Shown: positions 23,938 through 33,115, counted from the stretch's first letter. The stretch is DNA of 64,000 nt from Roseibacillus ishigakijimensis (GCF_016595415.1 NZ_JAENIO010000011.1:1-64000), one strand, 5' to 3'. Translations and numbers: made by a program. Notes: a model not told the origin generated them from the letters alone.

Positions 23938-25155
23938 GTGTCGACTTTGGCCCAATCCTTCCGCTCCCGGAGTCTTTCCGAATGGCGCGGTCTTTTTTTG
24001 CAAATCGCTCTCCTGGGCTGGGTCACCGGCTATTGGTGGTGCCGGGGGCGCTGGGAGCATGATCTGTGGCTGCAGTGGGTCCTGCTGCCCGCCTTTGCTT
24101 GCAATGCCGACCGGGTCTGGGCCCTGTGGCAGGAGTGGTATCGGGGAGGCTGGCGGGAGAATGGCTGTCTGCTCGTTCTGCTCGGCCTCCTCGAGTGGCA
24201 ATTCTGGATCACTGGCATTCGAGGCGGCGACTGGTGGGGCGGTCCGGGGAGCGGACGCGATTTCGTGCTGGCCCTCATCCTCCTCACCAGCTTCGCCCTC
24301 TTCCAGCGCGAGCCCGGGGCCCTGCGCCGTCTCGGCTGCGCCGTCATCTTCGTGGCGACCCTTGCCATCGCCTGCAGTCTCGTCCTATTTTACCTCGACT
24401 ACGGTTTCTCCGAGCAGCGCTTTCGCCTCGTCTGGCGCTACGAACCCGGCTTCAATGCCGTCACCACCGGCCTCCTCGCTGGCTATGCCCTCGTCGTCAC
24501 CGCTCTCGTCCCTTGGGGAGAAAACGGGTTTTTGCGCGGGGCAAAAGCCCTCGCTCTGCTCACCCTGTCCTTCGCCCTGTCCGCCACCGAGTCGCGGGGA
24601 GCGCTCCTGGCCGGCCTCGCCGCCGGGTGCGCGGCCCTGGGGCGGGGGCCTCTCCACCCCTTGCGGGAGCGCGCCGTTGTTACCGGACCCACCCTCATCC
24701 TGATGGGGGGCGGGTTTTTCTTCTACTGGGCCTTGGCGGCTGCTGCCGGGCAGAGCGAGGGTGAGATGGTCGCCCGTGGTTCGGCGGGACGTCTCACGAT
24801 TTACGAGACTTATCTGTCCCAACTAAAGGGCTGGGACTGGTGGGTCGGGCAGGGGACGGTGGGGCAGCTGCCTCCGGAGATTCTGGGCTGGCTGGTGCAT
24901 CATCCCCACAATGCCTATCTGGGGCAGCTCGTGGGCTACGGCCTTCCGGCCAGCCTTGTCTTCGGCGGACTTCTTCTCGTCGTCGGGTGGCGGCACTGTC
25001 GGGCGCGGGAGTGGCCCCTCTTCATCTTTGGTCTCACCGCCTGCCTCTTCGACGGGGGGCAGATCCTCAGCCTCTTCACCCTCGCCCGCTGGGAAACCCT
25101 TCTCGTCTTCCTTCCCCTCATGCTTTTTTGCGGGCGGGGGAAACAGGCTACTTAG
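23938..25155 (+). CDS. O-antigen ligase / polymerase-like membrane protein
   Basis: 405 residues from the GTG at 23938, 4 bases after the DUF1080 stop; earlier in-frame starts would overlap that gene. About ten membrane helices are visible. The Wzy_C-type pattern appears as RWRYEP-like periplasmic loop sequence, SATESRGALLAGLAAG, and HHPHNAYLGQLVGYGLPASL near the C-terminal third. This family joins or polymerises glycans at the outer face of the inner membrane. It is separate from the exopolysaccharide locus further right, so its glycan is unknown. The pairing with a DUF1080 gene may be only positional. Confidence 0.75.
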   Translation: MSTLAQSFRSRSLSEWRGLFLQIALLGWVTGYWWCRGRWEHDLWLQWVLLPAFACNADRVWALWQEWYRGGWRENGCLLVLLGLLEWQFWITGIRGGDWWGGPGSGRDFVLALILLTSFALFQREPGALRRLGCAVIFVATLAIACSLVLFYLDYGFSEQRFRLVWRYEPGFNAVTTGLLAGYALVVTALVPWGENGFLRGAKALALLTLSFALSATESRGALLAGLAAGCAALGRGPLHPLRERAVVTGPTLILMGGGFFFYWALAAAAGQSEGEMVARGSAGRLTIYETYLSQLKGWDWWVGQGTVGQLPPEILGWLVHHPHNAYLGQLVGYGLPASLVFGGLLLVVGWRHCRAREWPLFIFGLTACLFDGGQILSLFTLARWETLLVFLPLMLFCGRGKQAT

Positions 25156-25557
25156 CCTCATCCCGGCTTGGCAAAGGATCCGGGCGGCCCTCTCTTGTCG
25201 GGCAATTTCGTCACGCGACGGCGCTGTCTGAAATTGCGGGGGCTGCGGGCGCCCTGGGTAATGCAGACGGTCCTGCTAAGTGACCCGTCTGAAGCTTTTT
25301 GAAATCGCGGGGGCTGCGCGAGCGGGTGCTCGCGACGATTGCATTCCAAAGGTTTGTGCCGCAGGTTGCGAGCGTGGCTCGATTAGCGTTGCAGGCAATG
25401 GCCTCCCGAGCCGCGATAAGGCAATTTTTGCCTTGGGCTGGTTGGTCTGCGAGCGCGCCCTCGGGTTCGGGGCGGCACCACAGCACTCGCGATTTCAAAG
25501 AACAGCTTACCCCAAAGACGGAAGGATAAGGACGGTGCCACTTGGGCTGAAAAGTTT
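25156..25557. other. Non-coding region with an inverted-repeat element
   Basis: 402 bases between the ligase-like gene and the IS630 element. No credible gene is seen. A 19-bp near-perfect inverted repeat (25298-25316 and 25481-25499) bounds a GC-rich 202-base segment, and a third related copy of the arm lies at about 25226. The open frame on the - strand across it has no protein-like character. Before the IS inserted, this was the DNA downstream of the DUF1501 gene. Confidence 0.5.
25298..25499. repeat. 202-bp element bounded by 19-bp imperfect inverted repeats
   Basis: Left arm TTTGAAATCGCGGGGGCTG (25298-25316); right arm as reverse complement TTTGAAATCGCGAGTGCTG (25481-25499); 17 of 19 bases match. 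A direct copy of the left arm, TCTGAAATTGCGGGGGCTG, is at about 25225-25243. It could be a non-autonomous mobile element or a structured repeat. Confidence 0.6.
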
Positions 25558-25559
25558 TA

Positions 25560-25584
25560 GAGCATTTTCCAAAAGTTTGTTCGT
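25560..25584. repeat. IS630 left terminal inverted repeat
   Basis: Begins GAGCATTTTCCAAAAGTTTG directly after the TA at 25558-25559. It pairs with 26677-26701 at 20 of 25 positions. Confidence 0.85.
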
Positions 25585-25686
25585 AAAAACGCAGAAAAGA
25601 CTGGTACTGATTTCAAGCTTATTAGAGACTCTGTAATCGGAAGGTCACGACAACTCCCCGCAATCGAAAGCTGCTCACTCGAAGAG

Positions 25687-26676
25687 TTGAGAGTCGCCAT
25701 TGATTGCTGCCCGGATCAGAAGGCCCAAAAGCGTCTGAACGCCATTCACCTGCTTCTTTGTGGGGCCAGTTTTGAACTCGCCCTCGCGCACAATGCCGTC
25801 AGCGAGCGCTGCTTGCAAAAATGGATCAAAACCTTCAACGAACGAGGAATTGATGGCATCACCTACAAGCCTCGATCGGGCCGGCCCCGTGTTCTTCCGC
25901 CCGAGTCCGTGCGACAACAAATCATCCCGCTCATTGATGAGCCCCAGAAAGCCGGGCAGGATCACTGGACCGCAGTGAAGCTCTGCGGCTATTTACGCGA
26001 CGAGAAGGCGCTTGAGCTCAGCTACTCCACCCTCGTGCGCTACCTTCACGAGCATGACTATGCTCGTCGGATTCCACGGCCAATGCCCGAACCTCCGGAC
26101 CGAGAACAGTGGCAAAACCAGCGTGAAGCCTTTGCAAACGAACTTCTTGAGTTGCTTGAAGCCCCACATACCCGGGTCTTTTTCGGAGATGAAGCCGGAT
26201 TCGAAGGCGACCCTCGCCCCCGGCAACGTTGGGTCAAAAGAGGGTCCCGTCCCACCCAGGGATACTATGGAGGGCACATCCGGCAGAACGTTGTGGGAGC
26301 TGTCGAGCCCGCCACCGGACAGCTCGTCAGCCTGATTGTGCCGCACAACGATACTAAGGTCTTTCAGGCGTTTCTCGACACCATGGCCCGCGAAGTTCCC
26401 GACGAGGAGAAAGACGTTTGGCTAGTCCTCGACAACGCCAGTTGGCACAAATCCAAGTCGCTGAACTGGCACCATATCAAACCAAGATTTCTCCCTCCCT
26501 ATAGCCCCGACTTCAATCCCATCGAAAGACTCTGGCAACACCTCAAAAGCCACTATCTCGCGGGATTTCTAACAAAGAGCGGCCTCGAACTAGCCGACAA
26601 GCTTGAGGCCTCAATCCGAAGCCTCCTCAGCACACCAGAAACTCTTCAGTCAGTCTGCAACACCCACTCCCCATAA
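25687..26676 (+). CDS. IS630-family transposase
   Basis: 329 residues from a TTG at 25687. The frame is open upstream to about 25560 with no ATG, so the true start is uncertain. An N-terminal helix-turn-helix region (residues about 18-60, ending FNERGIDGITYKPRSGRP) precedes a DDE catalytic domain: FFGDEAGFEGDP (Asp168), VLDNASWHKS (Asp249) and PPYSPDFNPIERLW (Glu280). All three acidic residues are present and the frame is unbroken, so it may still be active. It cuts and inserts the surrounding element at TA sites. Confidence 0.93.
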   Translation: MRVAIDCCPDQKAQKRLNAIHLLLCGASFELALAHNAVSERCLQKWIKTFNERGIDGITYKPRSGRPRVLPPESVRQQIIPLIDEPQKAGQDHWTAVKLCGYLRDEKALELSYSTLVRYLHEHDYARRIPRPMPEPPDREQWQNQREAFANELLELLEAPHTRVFFGDEAGFEGDPRPRQRWVKRGSRPTQGYYGGHIRQNVVGAVEPATGQLVSLIVPHNDTKVFQAFLDTMAREVPDEEKDVWLVLDNASWHKSKSLNWHHIKPRFLPPYSPDFNPIERLWQHLKSHYLAGFLTKSGLELADKLEASIRSLLSTPETLQSVCNTHSP

Positions 26677-26701
26677 ACGAACGGACTTTTGAAAAACGGT
26701 C
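26677..26701. repeat. IS630 right terminal inverted repeat
   Basis: Reverse complement begins GACCGTTTTTCAAAAGTCCG. It starts immediately after the transposase stop codon and ends next to the TA at 26702-26703. Confidence 0.85.
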
Positions 26702-28122
26702 TATCCGATGAGCTCGGGGATGACTTTGCCACCGAATTGGCTGAGCTGCTTGTAGCGGCCGGCGTGGAAGTAGGTGAGCTTGTTGTCATCGAGCCCGAGG
26801 AGGTGGAGGAGGGTGACGTGGAAGTCGCGGATGGGGTGTTTGACATCGACGGCTTCGGCGCCCAGTTCGTCGGTGGCTCCTACGATGCTGCCGGCTTTCA
26901 CCCCGCCTCCGGCGAGCATCATGGTCATGGCATTGGCGTTGTGGCCACGGCCGAGGGAGTAGACGCCGCCGCGTTTGTTGTTGTCGGGAGTGCGGCCGAA
27001 TTCCCCTGTCCAAATGACGAGGGTGTCTTCCAGCATGCCGCGTTGCTTGAGGTCCTTGATGAGGGCGGCCATGGGTTTGTCCACAGCCCGGATGCGGGAG
27101 CGGTGGCCGCGCTCGAGGTAGTCGTGGCTATCCCATCCGCCGGAGAAAATTTGCACGAAGCGGGTGCCCTTCTCGACGAGGCGGCGGGCCAGGAGGCACT
27201 GGCGGCCGAAGTCCGCTGTCTCCTTGTCATCAAGGCCATACATCTCGCGCATGTATTGGGGCTCGCCCTCGATATCGACCACCTCGGGCACTTCCATTTG
27301 CATGCGATAGGCGAGCTCGTAGGACTCAATGCGGGCGGCGAGGTCGGCATGTTGTTGGTGCTGCAGGGCGTGCTCCTTGTTGAGGTAGCCGAGGGCGTCG
27401 AGAGCGGCGCGTTGGTGGGCCCGGTTCTTGTAATCTTGCGATTGCAGGTCGAGGATGGGGGCGCCTACGGGCCGCAGGGTGGTGCCCTGGTGATAGGCGG
27501 GCAGGAAGCCGTTGGACCAGTTCCGCGATCCGCCCTGGGGGAGGGCGTTCTCGGTGAGGACCACGTAACCGGGCAGATTGGCATTGCTACTACCTAGACC
27601 GTAGGTGGCCCAGGCGCCGAGAGCGGGATCGGCTCCCAGTCGGCTGCCGGTATTCATATGGAAAAGGGCTTCCGGGTGGTTGAGGGATTCGGCCTGACAG
27701 CCACGGTAGTTGCAGAATTCATCCACGATTTCGGGGTCGCGCAGATAGTGGAATTCGTCGCACATCTCGATACCGGATTGGCCGACTTTGCTAAATCCGA
27801 AGGGGCTGCCGACGAAGAATTTGAAGCCGGTCTCGAGGCCGGCGGTGAGTTTGGATTCGCTTTTATGGAGTTCCTGTAGCTTTGGCTTGGGATCGAAGGT
27901 GTCCATGTGGCCGGGTCCGCCTTCCATGAAGAGCATGATGACGTTTTTGGCCTTGGGGGTGGACATGGCGGGTTGGGGGGCGAGGGGATTGATGCCTTTA
28001 GCGGCTTCCTTGGCCAGGAGGTCGGTCATGGCGACGGAGCCGAGGCTGGCACCGAGGCCGTAGAGGAACTCTCGGCGGCTGAAGGGGGTGGCGATGGGGC
28101 GGGAGCAAAGGGGAGTGATCAT
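26701..28122 (-). CDS. DUF1501 secreted protein (sulfatase-like fold)
   Basis: 473 residues. A twin-arginine-type N terminus (SRREFLYGLGASLGSVAM from residue 15) precedes the DUF1501 body: NVIMLFMEGGPGHMDTFDPKP, QSGIEMCDEFHYL, NLPGYVVLTENALPQGGSRN, GWDSHDYLERGHRSR, LVIWTGEFGRTPDNN and GRGHNANAMTMMLAGGGVKAG. The family is related to alkaline phosphatase/sulfatase folds and is nearly always encoded after a PSCyt1/DUF1549/DUF1553 gene, as here (21 bases apart). Function is not established. Its last codon triplet, TAG, is formed by the TA target and the terminal base of the IS630 element; without the insertion the stop would be TAA at the same place, so the protein is unchanged. Confidence 0.9.
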   Translation of the reverse strand: MITPLCSRPIATPFSRREFLYGLGASLGSVAMTDLLAKEAAKGINPLAPQPAMSTPKAKNVIMLFMEGGPGHMDTFDPKPKLQELHKSESKLTAGLETGFKFFVGSPFGFSKVGQSGIEMCDEFHYLRDPEIVDEFCNYRGCQAESLNHPEALFHMNTGSRLGADPALGAWATYGLGSSNANLPGYVVLTENALPQGGSRNWSNGFLPAYHQGTTLRPVGAPILDLQSQDYKNRAHQRAALDALGYLNKEHALQHQQHADLAARIESYELAYRMQMEVPEVVDIEGEPQYMREMYGLDDKETADFGRQCLLARRLVEKGTRFVQIFSGGWDSHDYLERGHRSRIRAVDKPMAALIKDLKQRGMLEDTLVIWTGEFGRTPDNNKRGGVYSLGRGHNANAMTMMLAGGGVKAGSIVGATDELGAEAVDVKHPIRDFHVTLLHLLGLDDNKLTYFHAGRYKQLSQFGGKVIPELIG

Positions 28123-28143
28123 GATGGAGTGGGAGTTGTGGGT

Positions 28144-30993
28144 TTAGTAAACGTGCACGAATTCGTTGCTATTAAAGAGGACCAAGCAGAAGTCGGCGAG
28201 GGCACGGGTCTCGGCGCTCACCTCGTGGGCTTTGGTGTCCGGGGTGTAATCTTCGAAGACGGGGAGGATTTCCTCATATTGGAAGGGTTGTCCTGAAAAT
28301 TCCTCGATGAGGGTGCGGGTGATGGCGGTGGGATAGACCTTTTCTGCGGGAAGAGAGGTCTGGTGGTAGGCGCGCATCTCTTGGAGATAACTTTTCATCA
28401 TCTCCAGCTCTTCCTTGCGGGGGGAGCGGCCGAGGGCGAGCTCGAAGCCGCGCTCGATTTGGCCGACCGGGTTGCTAGCTTCGCGCTCGAGGCGGAGGGC
28501 GAAGGCGATGGAGCGATCGGTCATCAGGTCGCTATTCATGAGGGTGAAGGCTTGCGGGGAAACCGAGGCCGAATCCCGCATTTCGCAGGAGTCATTGGGA
28601 TTGGGCTGGTTGAAGGTTTCCAGGAAGGGATCGGCCATGCCGCGCACACGGTAGCTGTAGATGCTGCGGCGGTTGCGTTGCTCGGGGGTGGGCGAGGGCA
28701 GGTAGGCCGGGGCCAGCGAGAACTGGATCATGCGCGGCTGCAGGGCGACTTCCATATTGATTTCGGGCATCACGGGCAGTCCGCCTTGGGTGGGGTTCAG
28801 TTCGCCGGTGATCTTCAGCATACCATCGCGCAGCTCCTCGGCAGTGAGCCGCCGCACGGGGTAGTAGGCGAAAAGATCGTTGTTGGGATCGATGGTCTCC
28901 AGTTCCTCGTAGTGGGGGTGGCTGAAGGCCTGGCGGTAGGTCTCGGAAGACATGATGAGGCGGTGGAGGCGTTTGAATTGCCAGCCATTTTCCACGAAGT
29001 CGGCGGCCAGCCAGTCGAGGAGCTCGGGGTGGGTGGGCTTGGCTCCTTTCACGCCGAAGTTATTGGGGTTTCCGGCGATGGGCTTGCCAAAGTGTTGTTG
29101 CCAGATGCGGTTGACGATGGAACGGACGGTGAGGGGATTGTCTTCGTGGGCGATCCACTGGGCGAGGGCGAGGCGGCGGCCGTCGATGCTCTCTGGGATT
29201 TTGTAGGGATCTTCCGCATTTCCCGTGGGGGTGGGCAGGCCGAGGGGGCTCAGCACGCCGGGGGTGACCTTCTCGCCGGGGGCCTGGTAGGCGCCACCGC
29301 TGAAGATGAAGTGCTCGGGTTTCCAGTCCTTGGGCTTGTTGTTGGGCTTGAGGCGCAGCTTGCGGGCATTGAGGAAGCCGGGGTCGGGGCCGTTGTAGAC
29401 GGATTGCACCATGGGCTGGTAGCGCTCCTGGCGGCGCTCCCAAATCCAGACATCCTGCTCGCGCACTTTCAGTTTGCCCTGTTCGTCGTAGTCGAGCCCG
29501 ACGTGGCGGGGCGGCTTGACCTCGTCAGCCATGTCCTTGCGTTCTTCCAGGCTGACATAGGGGAGCTTGTTTTCCTGATACCACTGGCGGGCGGCCTCTT
29601 CCTGCTTGGCGAGGATTTCGTCGCGCTTTTCGGTGGCGTAGTTCAGGAGCCGGGTGACCAATTGCTTGCCTTCCTCGAAGCCCGCACGGTTTTCCGAGGA
29701 GAGGAAGGGGGCTCGGCGTTCGGCGAGCTGGGTGGCGGCGAAGACGGCGTAGAAGCGGTAGTAGTCGCGGGTGGGGAGGGGGTCGAACTTGTGGTCGTGG
29801 CACTTGAAGCAGCGCATGGTGGTGGCGAGGAAGGTCTGCCCCACCGAGTTCACGACATCGTCGACGTAGAGCTGGCGGGCCTCGGGGGCCATCACCATGG
29901 CGGGATCCCAGGGGCCGGAGCGGAGGAAGGAGCTGGCGACGAGCCATTCGCTCTCCTGCTCGTTGTAGAGGCCTTCGCGGCGGGCTTTTTCGAATTCCTT
30001 CTCGTTGGCCACGCGCTTGCGCAGGGAGTTGTCGGCCAGTTCATCTCCGGCGATTTGTTCCACGATGAACTCGTTGTAGGGCTTGTCCTCGTTGAAGGCC
30101 CGGATCACGTAGTCACGATAGCGCCAGGCGTTGGAGCGCTCGAAGTCATTGGACATGCCGCCGGTGTCGGCATAGCGCGCCACATCCAGCCAGTGCTGGG
30201 CCCAGCGTTCCCCGTAGTGGGGGCTGGCGAGGAGGCGGTCGATGAGGTCGTCCCAAGCCTTGGTGGGGTTTTTCTCCGAGGCGGCGAGGAAATCTGCGAT
30301 TTCCTCCGGCGTGGGGGGCAGACCGGTGAGGTCGTAGCTCGCCCGGCGGATCAGGGTGCGCAGATCAGCGGGCGGGGCTTTCTCGACGCCGGCTTCCGTC
30401 AGTTTTTCCTGAATGAAGGAATCGATGGGATGGGGGGATTCGGGGGAGGGGGTGATGCTGCGGTCGAGGGGCAAGAAGGCCCAGATGTCCTGGGGATTGT
30501 AGCGACGGTAGGTCCAGGTATCGGCGAGGCCTCCGGAGTTTTCAATGAGCACCCCAGCAGCGGTTACTTTGCGTTCCCGTTCAGCGAGAAAGATTTCCTC
30601 CTGCACACTCTCTTCGGGCCAGGGCGCGCCGTCCGCGATCCACTGTTCCAGGTCCGCGATCTGCCGGTCGTCGAGCCGATCGTTCTCTTTGGGTGGCATC
30701 TCATAGTCGGGGTCCTCCCAGCGCACTGTCTTCATGAGGAAGCTGGCGGCGGGATCGCCGGGCACGAGCACGTCGGTGAAGTTGTCACCTCCGTGAAGGA
30801 GTTTTTCGAGGGAGCTCATATCGAGTCCGCCCTTAATCTTTTGATTGGGGTCGCCGTGACAGCCGAAGCACTTCTCGCTGAGGACGGGAAGGACATTGAT
30901 GGTGAAGTGGCGTTCCTGCTCGGTGAACTCTCCGTGCACGCTGGAGGAGAGGGCTAGGAGGGCCAGGAGGGCGGAAAGGGGGTGCTTTTTCAT
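28144..30993 (-). CDS. Planctomycete-type cytochrome c with DUF1549 and DUF1553 domains
   Basis: 949 residues. Signal peptide about 1-21. A PSCyt1 domain has the haem motif CFGCH (42-46) and a distal Met region (EMPPKEND). DUF1549 follows (about 180-390, with RRASYDLTGLPPTPEEI and HYGERWAQHWLDVARYADT) and ends in a second CxxCH-type motif, CFKCHDHKFDP, near residue 396. DUF1553 occupies the C-terminal third (RRLALAQWIAHEDNPLTVRSIVNRIW, RRLTAEELRDGMLKITGEL). These large exported proteins are typical of Planctomycetes and Verrucomicrobia and probably take part in polysaccharide-linked redox chemistry; no reaction is proven. Third gene of the sigma/FecR operon, 8 bases after FecR-LamG. Confidence 0.92.
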   Translation of the reverse strand: MKKHPLSALLALLALSSSVHGEFTEQERHFTINVLPVLSEKCFGCHGDPNQKIKGGLDMSSLEKLLHGGDNFTDVLVPGDPAASFLMKTVRWEDPDYEMPPKENDRLDDRQIADLEQWIADGAPWPEESVQEEIFLAERERKVTAAGVLIENSGGLADTWTYRRYNPQDIWAFLPLDRSITPSPESPHPIDSFIQEKLTEAGVEKAPPADLRTLIRRASYDLTGLPPTPEEIADFLAASEKNPTKAWDDLIDRLLASPHYGERWAQHWLDVARYADTGGMSNDFERSNAWRYRDYVIRAFNEDKPYNEFIVEQIAGDELADNSLRKRVANEKEFEKARREGLYNEQESEWLVASSFLRSGPWDPAMVMAPEARQLYVDDVVNSVGQTFLATTMRCFKCHDHKFDPLPTRDYYRFYAVFAATQLAERRAPFLSSENRAGFEEGKQLVTRLLNYATEKRDEILAKQEEAARQWYQENKLPYVSLEERKDMADEVKPPRHVGLDYDEQGKLKVREQDVWIWERRQERYQPMVQSVYNGPDPGFLNARKLRLKPNNKPKDWKPEHFIFSGGAYQAPGEKVTPGVLSPLGLPTPTGNAEDPYKIPESIDGRRLALAQWIAHEDNPLTVRSIVNRIWQQHFGKPIAGNPNNFGVKGAKPTHPELLDWLAADFVENGWQFKRLHRLIMSSETYRQAFSHPHYEELETIDPNNDLFAYYPVRRLTAEELRDGMLKITGELNPTQGGLPVMPEINMEVALQPRMIQFSLAPAYLPSPTPEQRNRRSIYSYRVRGMADPFLETFNQPNPNDSCEMRDSASVSPQAFTLMNSDLMTDRSIAFALRLEREASNPVGQIERGFELALGRSPRKEELEMMKSYLQEMRAYHQTSLPAEKVYPTAITRTLIEEFSGQPFQYEEILPVFEDYTPDTKAHEVSAETRALADFCLVLFNSNEFVHVY

Positions 30994-31001
30994 GGAATGG
31001 A

Positions 31002-32570
31002 TTAGGGTTTGCCGATTTCGTAGAGATTTTTGATTTCCTCCGCGCTGAGGGCGGTGGCGAAGAGAGCGAATTCGTCAATGGCGCCGTTGAGATTGCGGAC
31101 TGCAAAGTCGGGGTCCTGACTGTAGGGCTCGCTCCAGTTGCCGATGGAGGCGGCTCCGATTTTGACGGCTTTGACGACCATTTCCTCCGGCAGATGGTCT
31201 TCGCTGATGGCCTGGCCATTGAGGTAGTGGGTGGTGGTCTGGCGATGGCTGTCGTAGACGGTGGCGATTTGCATCCACTGGCCACTCTGGGCCGGGGTCC
31301 AGATGGGCGGGGAGTGGGCGATGTGCTTGTGGGCCTTGGCCGGGGGATCGTAGGCCTTGACGGAAAAGAACAAGCGTCCGTCGGCGAGAATTTGCCAATG
31401 GGGCTCATGCAGCTCGTGGCCGTCGGTGAGGAAAAGGGAATTGTAATGGCGGTCCAGGCTATCGATGCGCAGCCAACAAAAAAGAGTGAGGGCTTCGTGC
31501 TGGCCGGGGACCTGCAGGCGCACGCGGCTGCCGGTGGGGCCGAAGTCGAGGGCACGATCGCTTTCCCCCCAACGGTTGGGAACCCGGGAGGCGCGCACGA
31601 TGGTGCCATGGCGTCCGTGGGGAGATTGGTCGGGGAGCTGGCGATTGCCGCGCTCGCTGCCTGGTCTGGTGAAGTAGGCGAGGAGGCGGGGGTCATTCCG
31701 CAGCCCGTCGCTGTGTTCTTCCCACGCTTGGCGGCGCCGTTCGCTGCCCTGCTCGAAGTCGACGATTTTTGCAAAGAGGTCCACGGTCCGGGGTAGCTCG
31801 CCCCGTTGCCCGCCCGTCCAGCGCAGGGCTTCGCCATCAAGGAGATTCTCCATTGGCGCGGCGTGGGGGTGCCACTCCACTTCCCCCTCCAGCACCTGCA
31901 AATCATGGTGCTCGGGGGTGATGTTCATTGCGAAGCGGGTGCCGAGGTCGACCACTTCCCCCGAGGCCGTGCGCACGCGGAAGCCCTGCGCGGGCTCGGG
32001 CACGTGGGCCTGCAATCTGCCACGGTGAACGGTCATCTCCATCGCGGAGTGAATCTCGAATTCGGCCTCGCCCTCCAGGATCACTTGCACCCCGCTGAAA
32101 AGCTCCAGCTTGGCGAGCCCGGAAGTGAGCTGGAGGGGGCCGGTGGGGAGAAGTTCGCCGCGGGCAAGAACCCGGCTGGCCCAGACCGCGTCAGAGGATT
32201 CCGCCAACACGCCGAAGCCACTGGCCACGGCCTCATCGTGCGCGCGGGCCAGACCGGGGTCGGCGGGGGGCTCGCCAAGGGGGAGGAGAAGGAGAGCCAG
32301 GGAGGCTGCGGCGGCTGCCCCCACGCCACCCCAAAGCCAGCGGCGCGGATTGGCTCGCGAGGGTAGGGCCACGACCTTGTCCGTCGCCGGACGGGATTCC
32401 TCGTGCCCGGCCTGCTGGGTGAGCGCTTCGTGCAATTGCAGGCGTTCGTAGTAGAGCTGCCGGGCGCGGGCATCGACGTGCAGCTCGGCTTCCAGGCGCA
32501 GGAAGTCGGCTTCGCTACAAGCGCCATCGAGGACGCTGTCGATGAGGGCGGTCAATTCGCTGGGGGTCAT
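31002..32570 (-). CDS. FecR-domain membrane protein with C-terminal LamG domain
   Basis: 522 residues. The cytoplasmic N-terminal part (1-75, LTALIDSVLDGACSEADFLRLEAEL) resembles the anti-sigma region of this family. One membrane helix lies at about 79-97. A FecR domain covers about 125-250 (RGELLPTGPLQLTSGLAKLELFSGVQVILEGEAEFEI, RVRTASGEVVDLGTRFAMN), and a LamG/concanavalin-like domain about 300-515 (LLAYFTRPGSERGN to IDEFALFATALSAEEIKNLYEIGKP). The start overlaps the sigma factor stop by 4 bases (ATGA). It likely senses a glycan outside through the LamG domain and controls the sigma factor inside. Confidence 0.87.
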   Translation of the reverse strand: MTPSELTALIDSVLDGACSEADFLRLEAELHVDARARQLYYERLQLHEALTQQAGHEESRPATDKVVALPSRANPRRWLWGGVGAAAAASLALLLLPLGEPPADPGLARAHDEAVASGFGVLAESSDAVWASRVLARGELLPTGPLQLTSGLAKLELFSGVQVILEGEAEFEIHSAMEMTVHRGRLQAHVPEPAQGFRVRTASGEVVDLGTRFAMNITPEHHDLQVLEGEVEWHPHAAPMENLLDGEALRWTGGQRGELPRTVDLFAKIVDFEQGSERRRQAWEEHSDGLRNDPRLLAYFTRPGSERGNRQLPDQSPHGRHGTIVRASRVPNRWGESDRALDFGPTGSRVRLQVPGQHEALTLFCWLRIDSLDRHYNSLFLTDGHELHEPHWQILADGRLFFSVKAYDPPAKAHKHIAHSPPIWTPAQSGQWMQIATVYDSHRQTTTHYLNGQAISEDHLPEEMVVKAVKIGAASIGNWSEPYSQDPDFAVRNLNGAIDEFALFATALSAEEIKNLYEIGKP

Positions 32571-33115
32571 GATTGGGTGGGGGGCTGGGTGAGTTTTTTC
32601 TCGATGCAGAGCTGCAGCTTGGAGCGCACCCGGTGCAGTGAGACCTTGAGGCCGCCTACGCTGCGTCCGATGCGGGCCGCGTATTCGGCGAGGGTGCCCT
32701 GCTCGTAATACCGGCTCGTAATGAGCTCGCGCTCGGTGCTTTTCAGGCGTCGCAGGCAGTCCTGGAGGGCTAGTTGCCGCTCTTGCAAATCATCGTTTTT
32801 TTCCGCGATTTCTTCCGCGAAGACTTCTTCCAGTTCTTCACTGAAGACGAGGCGGGAATCGCGGGCTTGTTTCTTGCGAAAATTGAGCACCTCGTAGCGG
32901 GCGATGGCAAAGGCCCAGGCCTTGAAGTTGGTGCCGCTGGCAAAGTCTCCCTGGCGCTTCCAGATGGTGGCATTGGCCTGCTGGGCGACATCGGCAGCCT
33001 GGCTCTGCCCCGGCATCAGCGAGGACACATAGAGCCGCAGGGCGTTCTGGTGTTCGGTGAGCAGGGCCACGAACTCCGCGCTGTCGGGATGAGGTTCTGG
33101 AGACGACTTTTCCAT
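32567..33115 (-). CDS. ECF-type RNA polymerase sigma factor (Rhodopirellula/Verrucomicrobium group)
   Basis: 182 residues from the ATG at 33115 (an ATG at 33127 adds four residues and is equally possible). Sigma region 2 at about 18-85 (EHQNALRLYVSSLMPGQSQAADVAQQANATIW, FKAWAFAIARYEVLNFRKK). Region 4 at about 115-172 (LKSTERELITSRYYEQGTLAEYAARIGRSVGGLKVSLHRVR). The sequence fits the subfamily found in Verrucomicrobia and Planctomycetes beside FecR proteins and cytochrome/DUF1501 genes. It is first in a tight four-gene operon and probably drives it and other loci. Confidence 0.92.
   Translation of the reverse strand: MEKSSPEPHPDSAEFVALLTEHQNALRLYVSSLMPGQSQAADVAQQANATIWKRQGDFASGTNFKAWAFAIARYEVLNFRKKQARDSRLVFSEELEEVFAEEIAEKNDDLQERQLALQDCLRRLKSTERELITSRYYEQGTLAEYAARIGRSVGGLKVSLHRVRSKLQLCIEKKLTQPPTQS

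Larger units (their letters stand above)
25560..26701 (+). mobile_element. IS630-family insertion sequence (1142 bp), apparently intact
   Basis: Terminal inverted repeats of 25 bp lie at 25560-25584 and 26677-26701 (20 of 25 match; shared core CAAAAGT..GTTCGT). They are flanked by TA at 25558-25559 and 26702-26703, the target duplication expected for IS630. One transposase gene fills the element and its stop codon touches the right repeat. The insertion point lies inside the stop codon of the DUF1501 gene. Confidence 0.9.

Noticed and set aside
25211-25498. 95-codon - strand frame across the inverted-repeat element
   Set aside because: It coincides with the repeat element, lacks a ribosome-binding site and has no recognisable protein character.
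28363-30957. Very long + strand open frame (864 codons) opposite the cytochrome gene
   Set aside because: It is the antisense shadow of a GC-rich gene with clear CxxCH, DUF1549 and DUF1553 motifs; its own protein is Gly/Val/Glu-rich without domain features.
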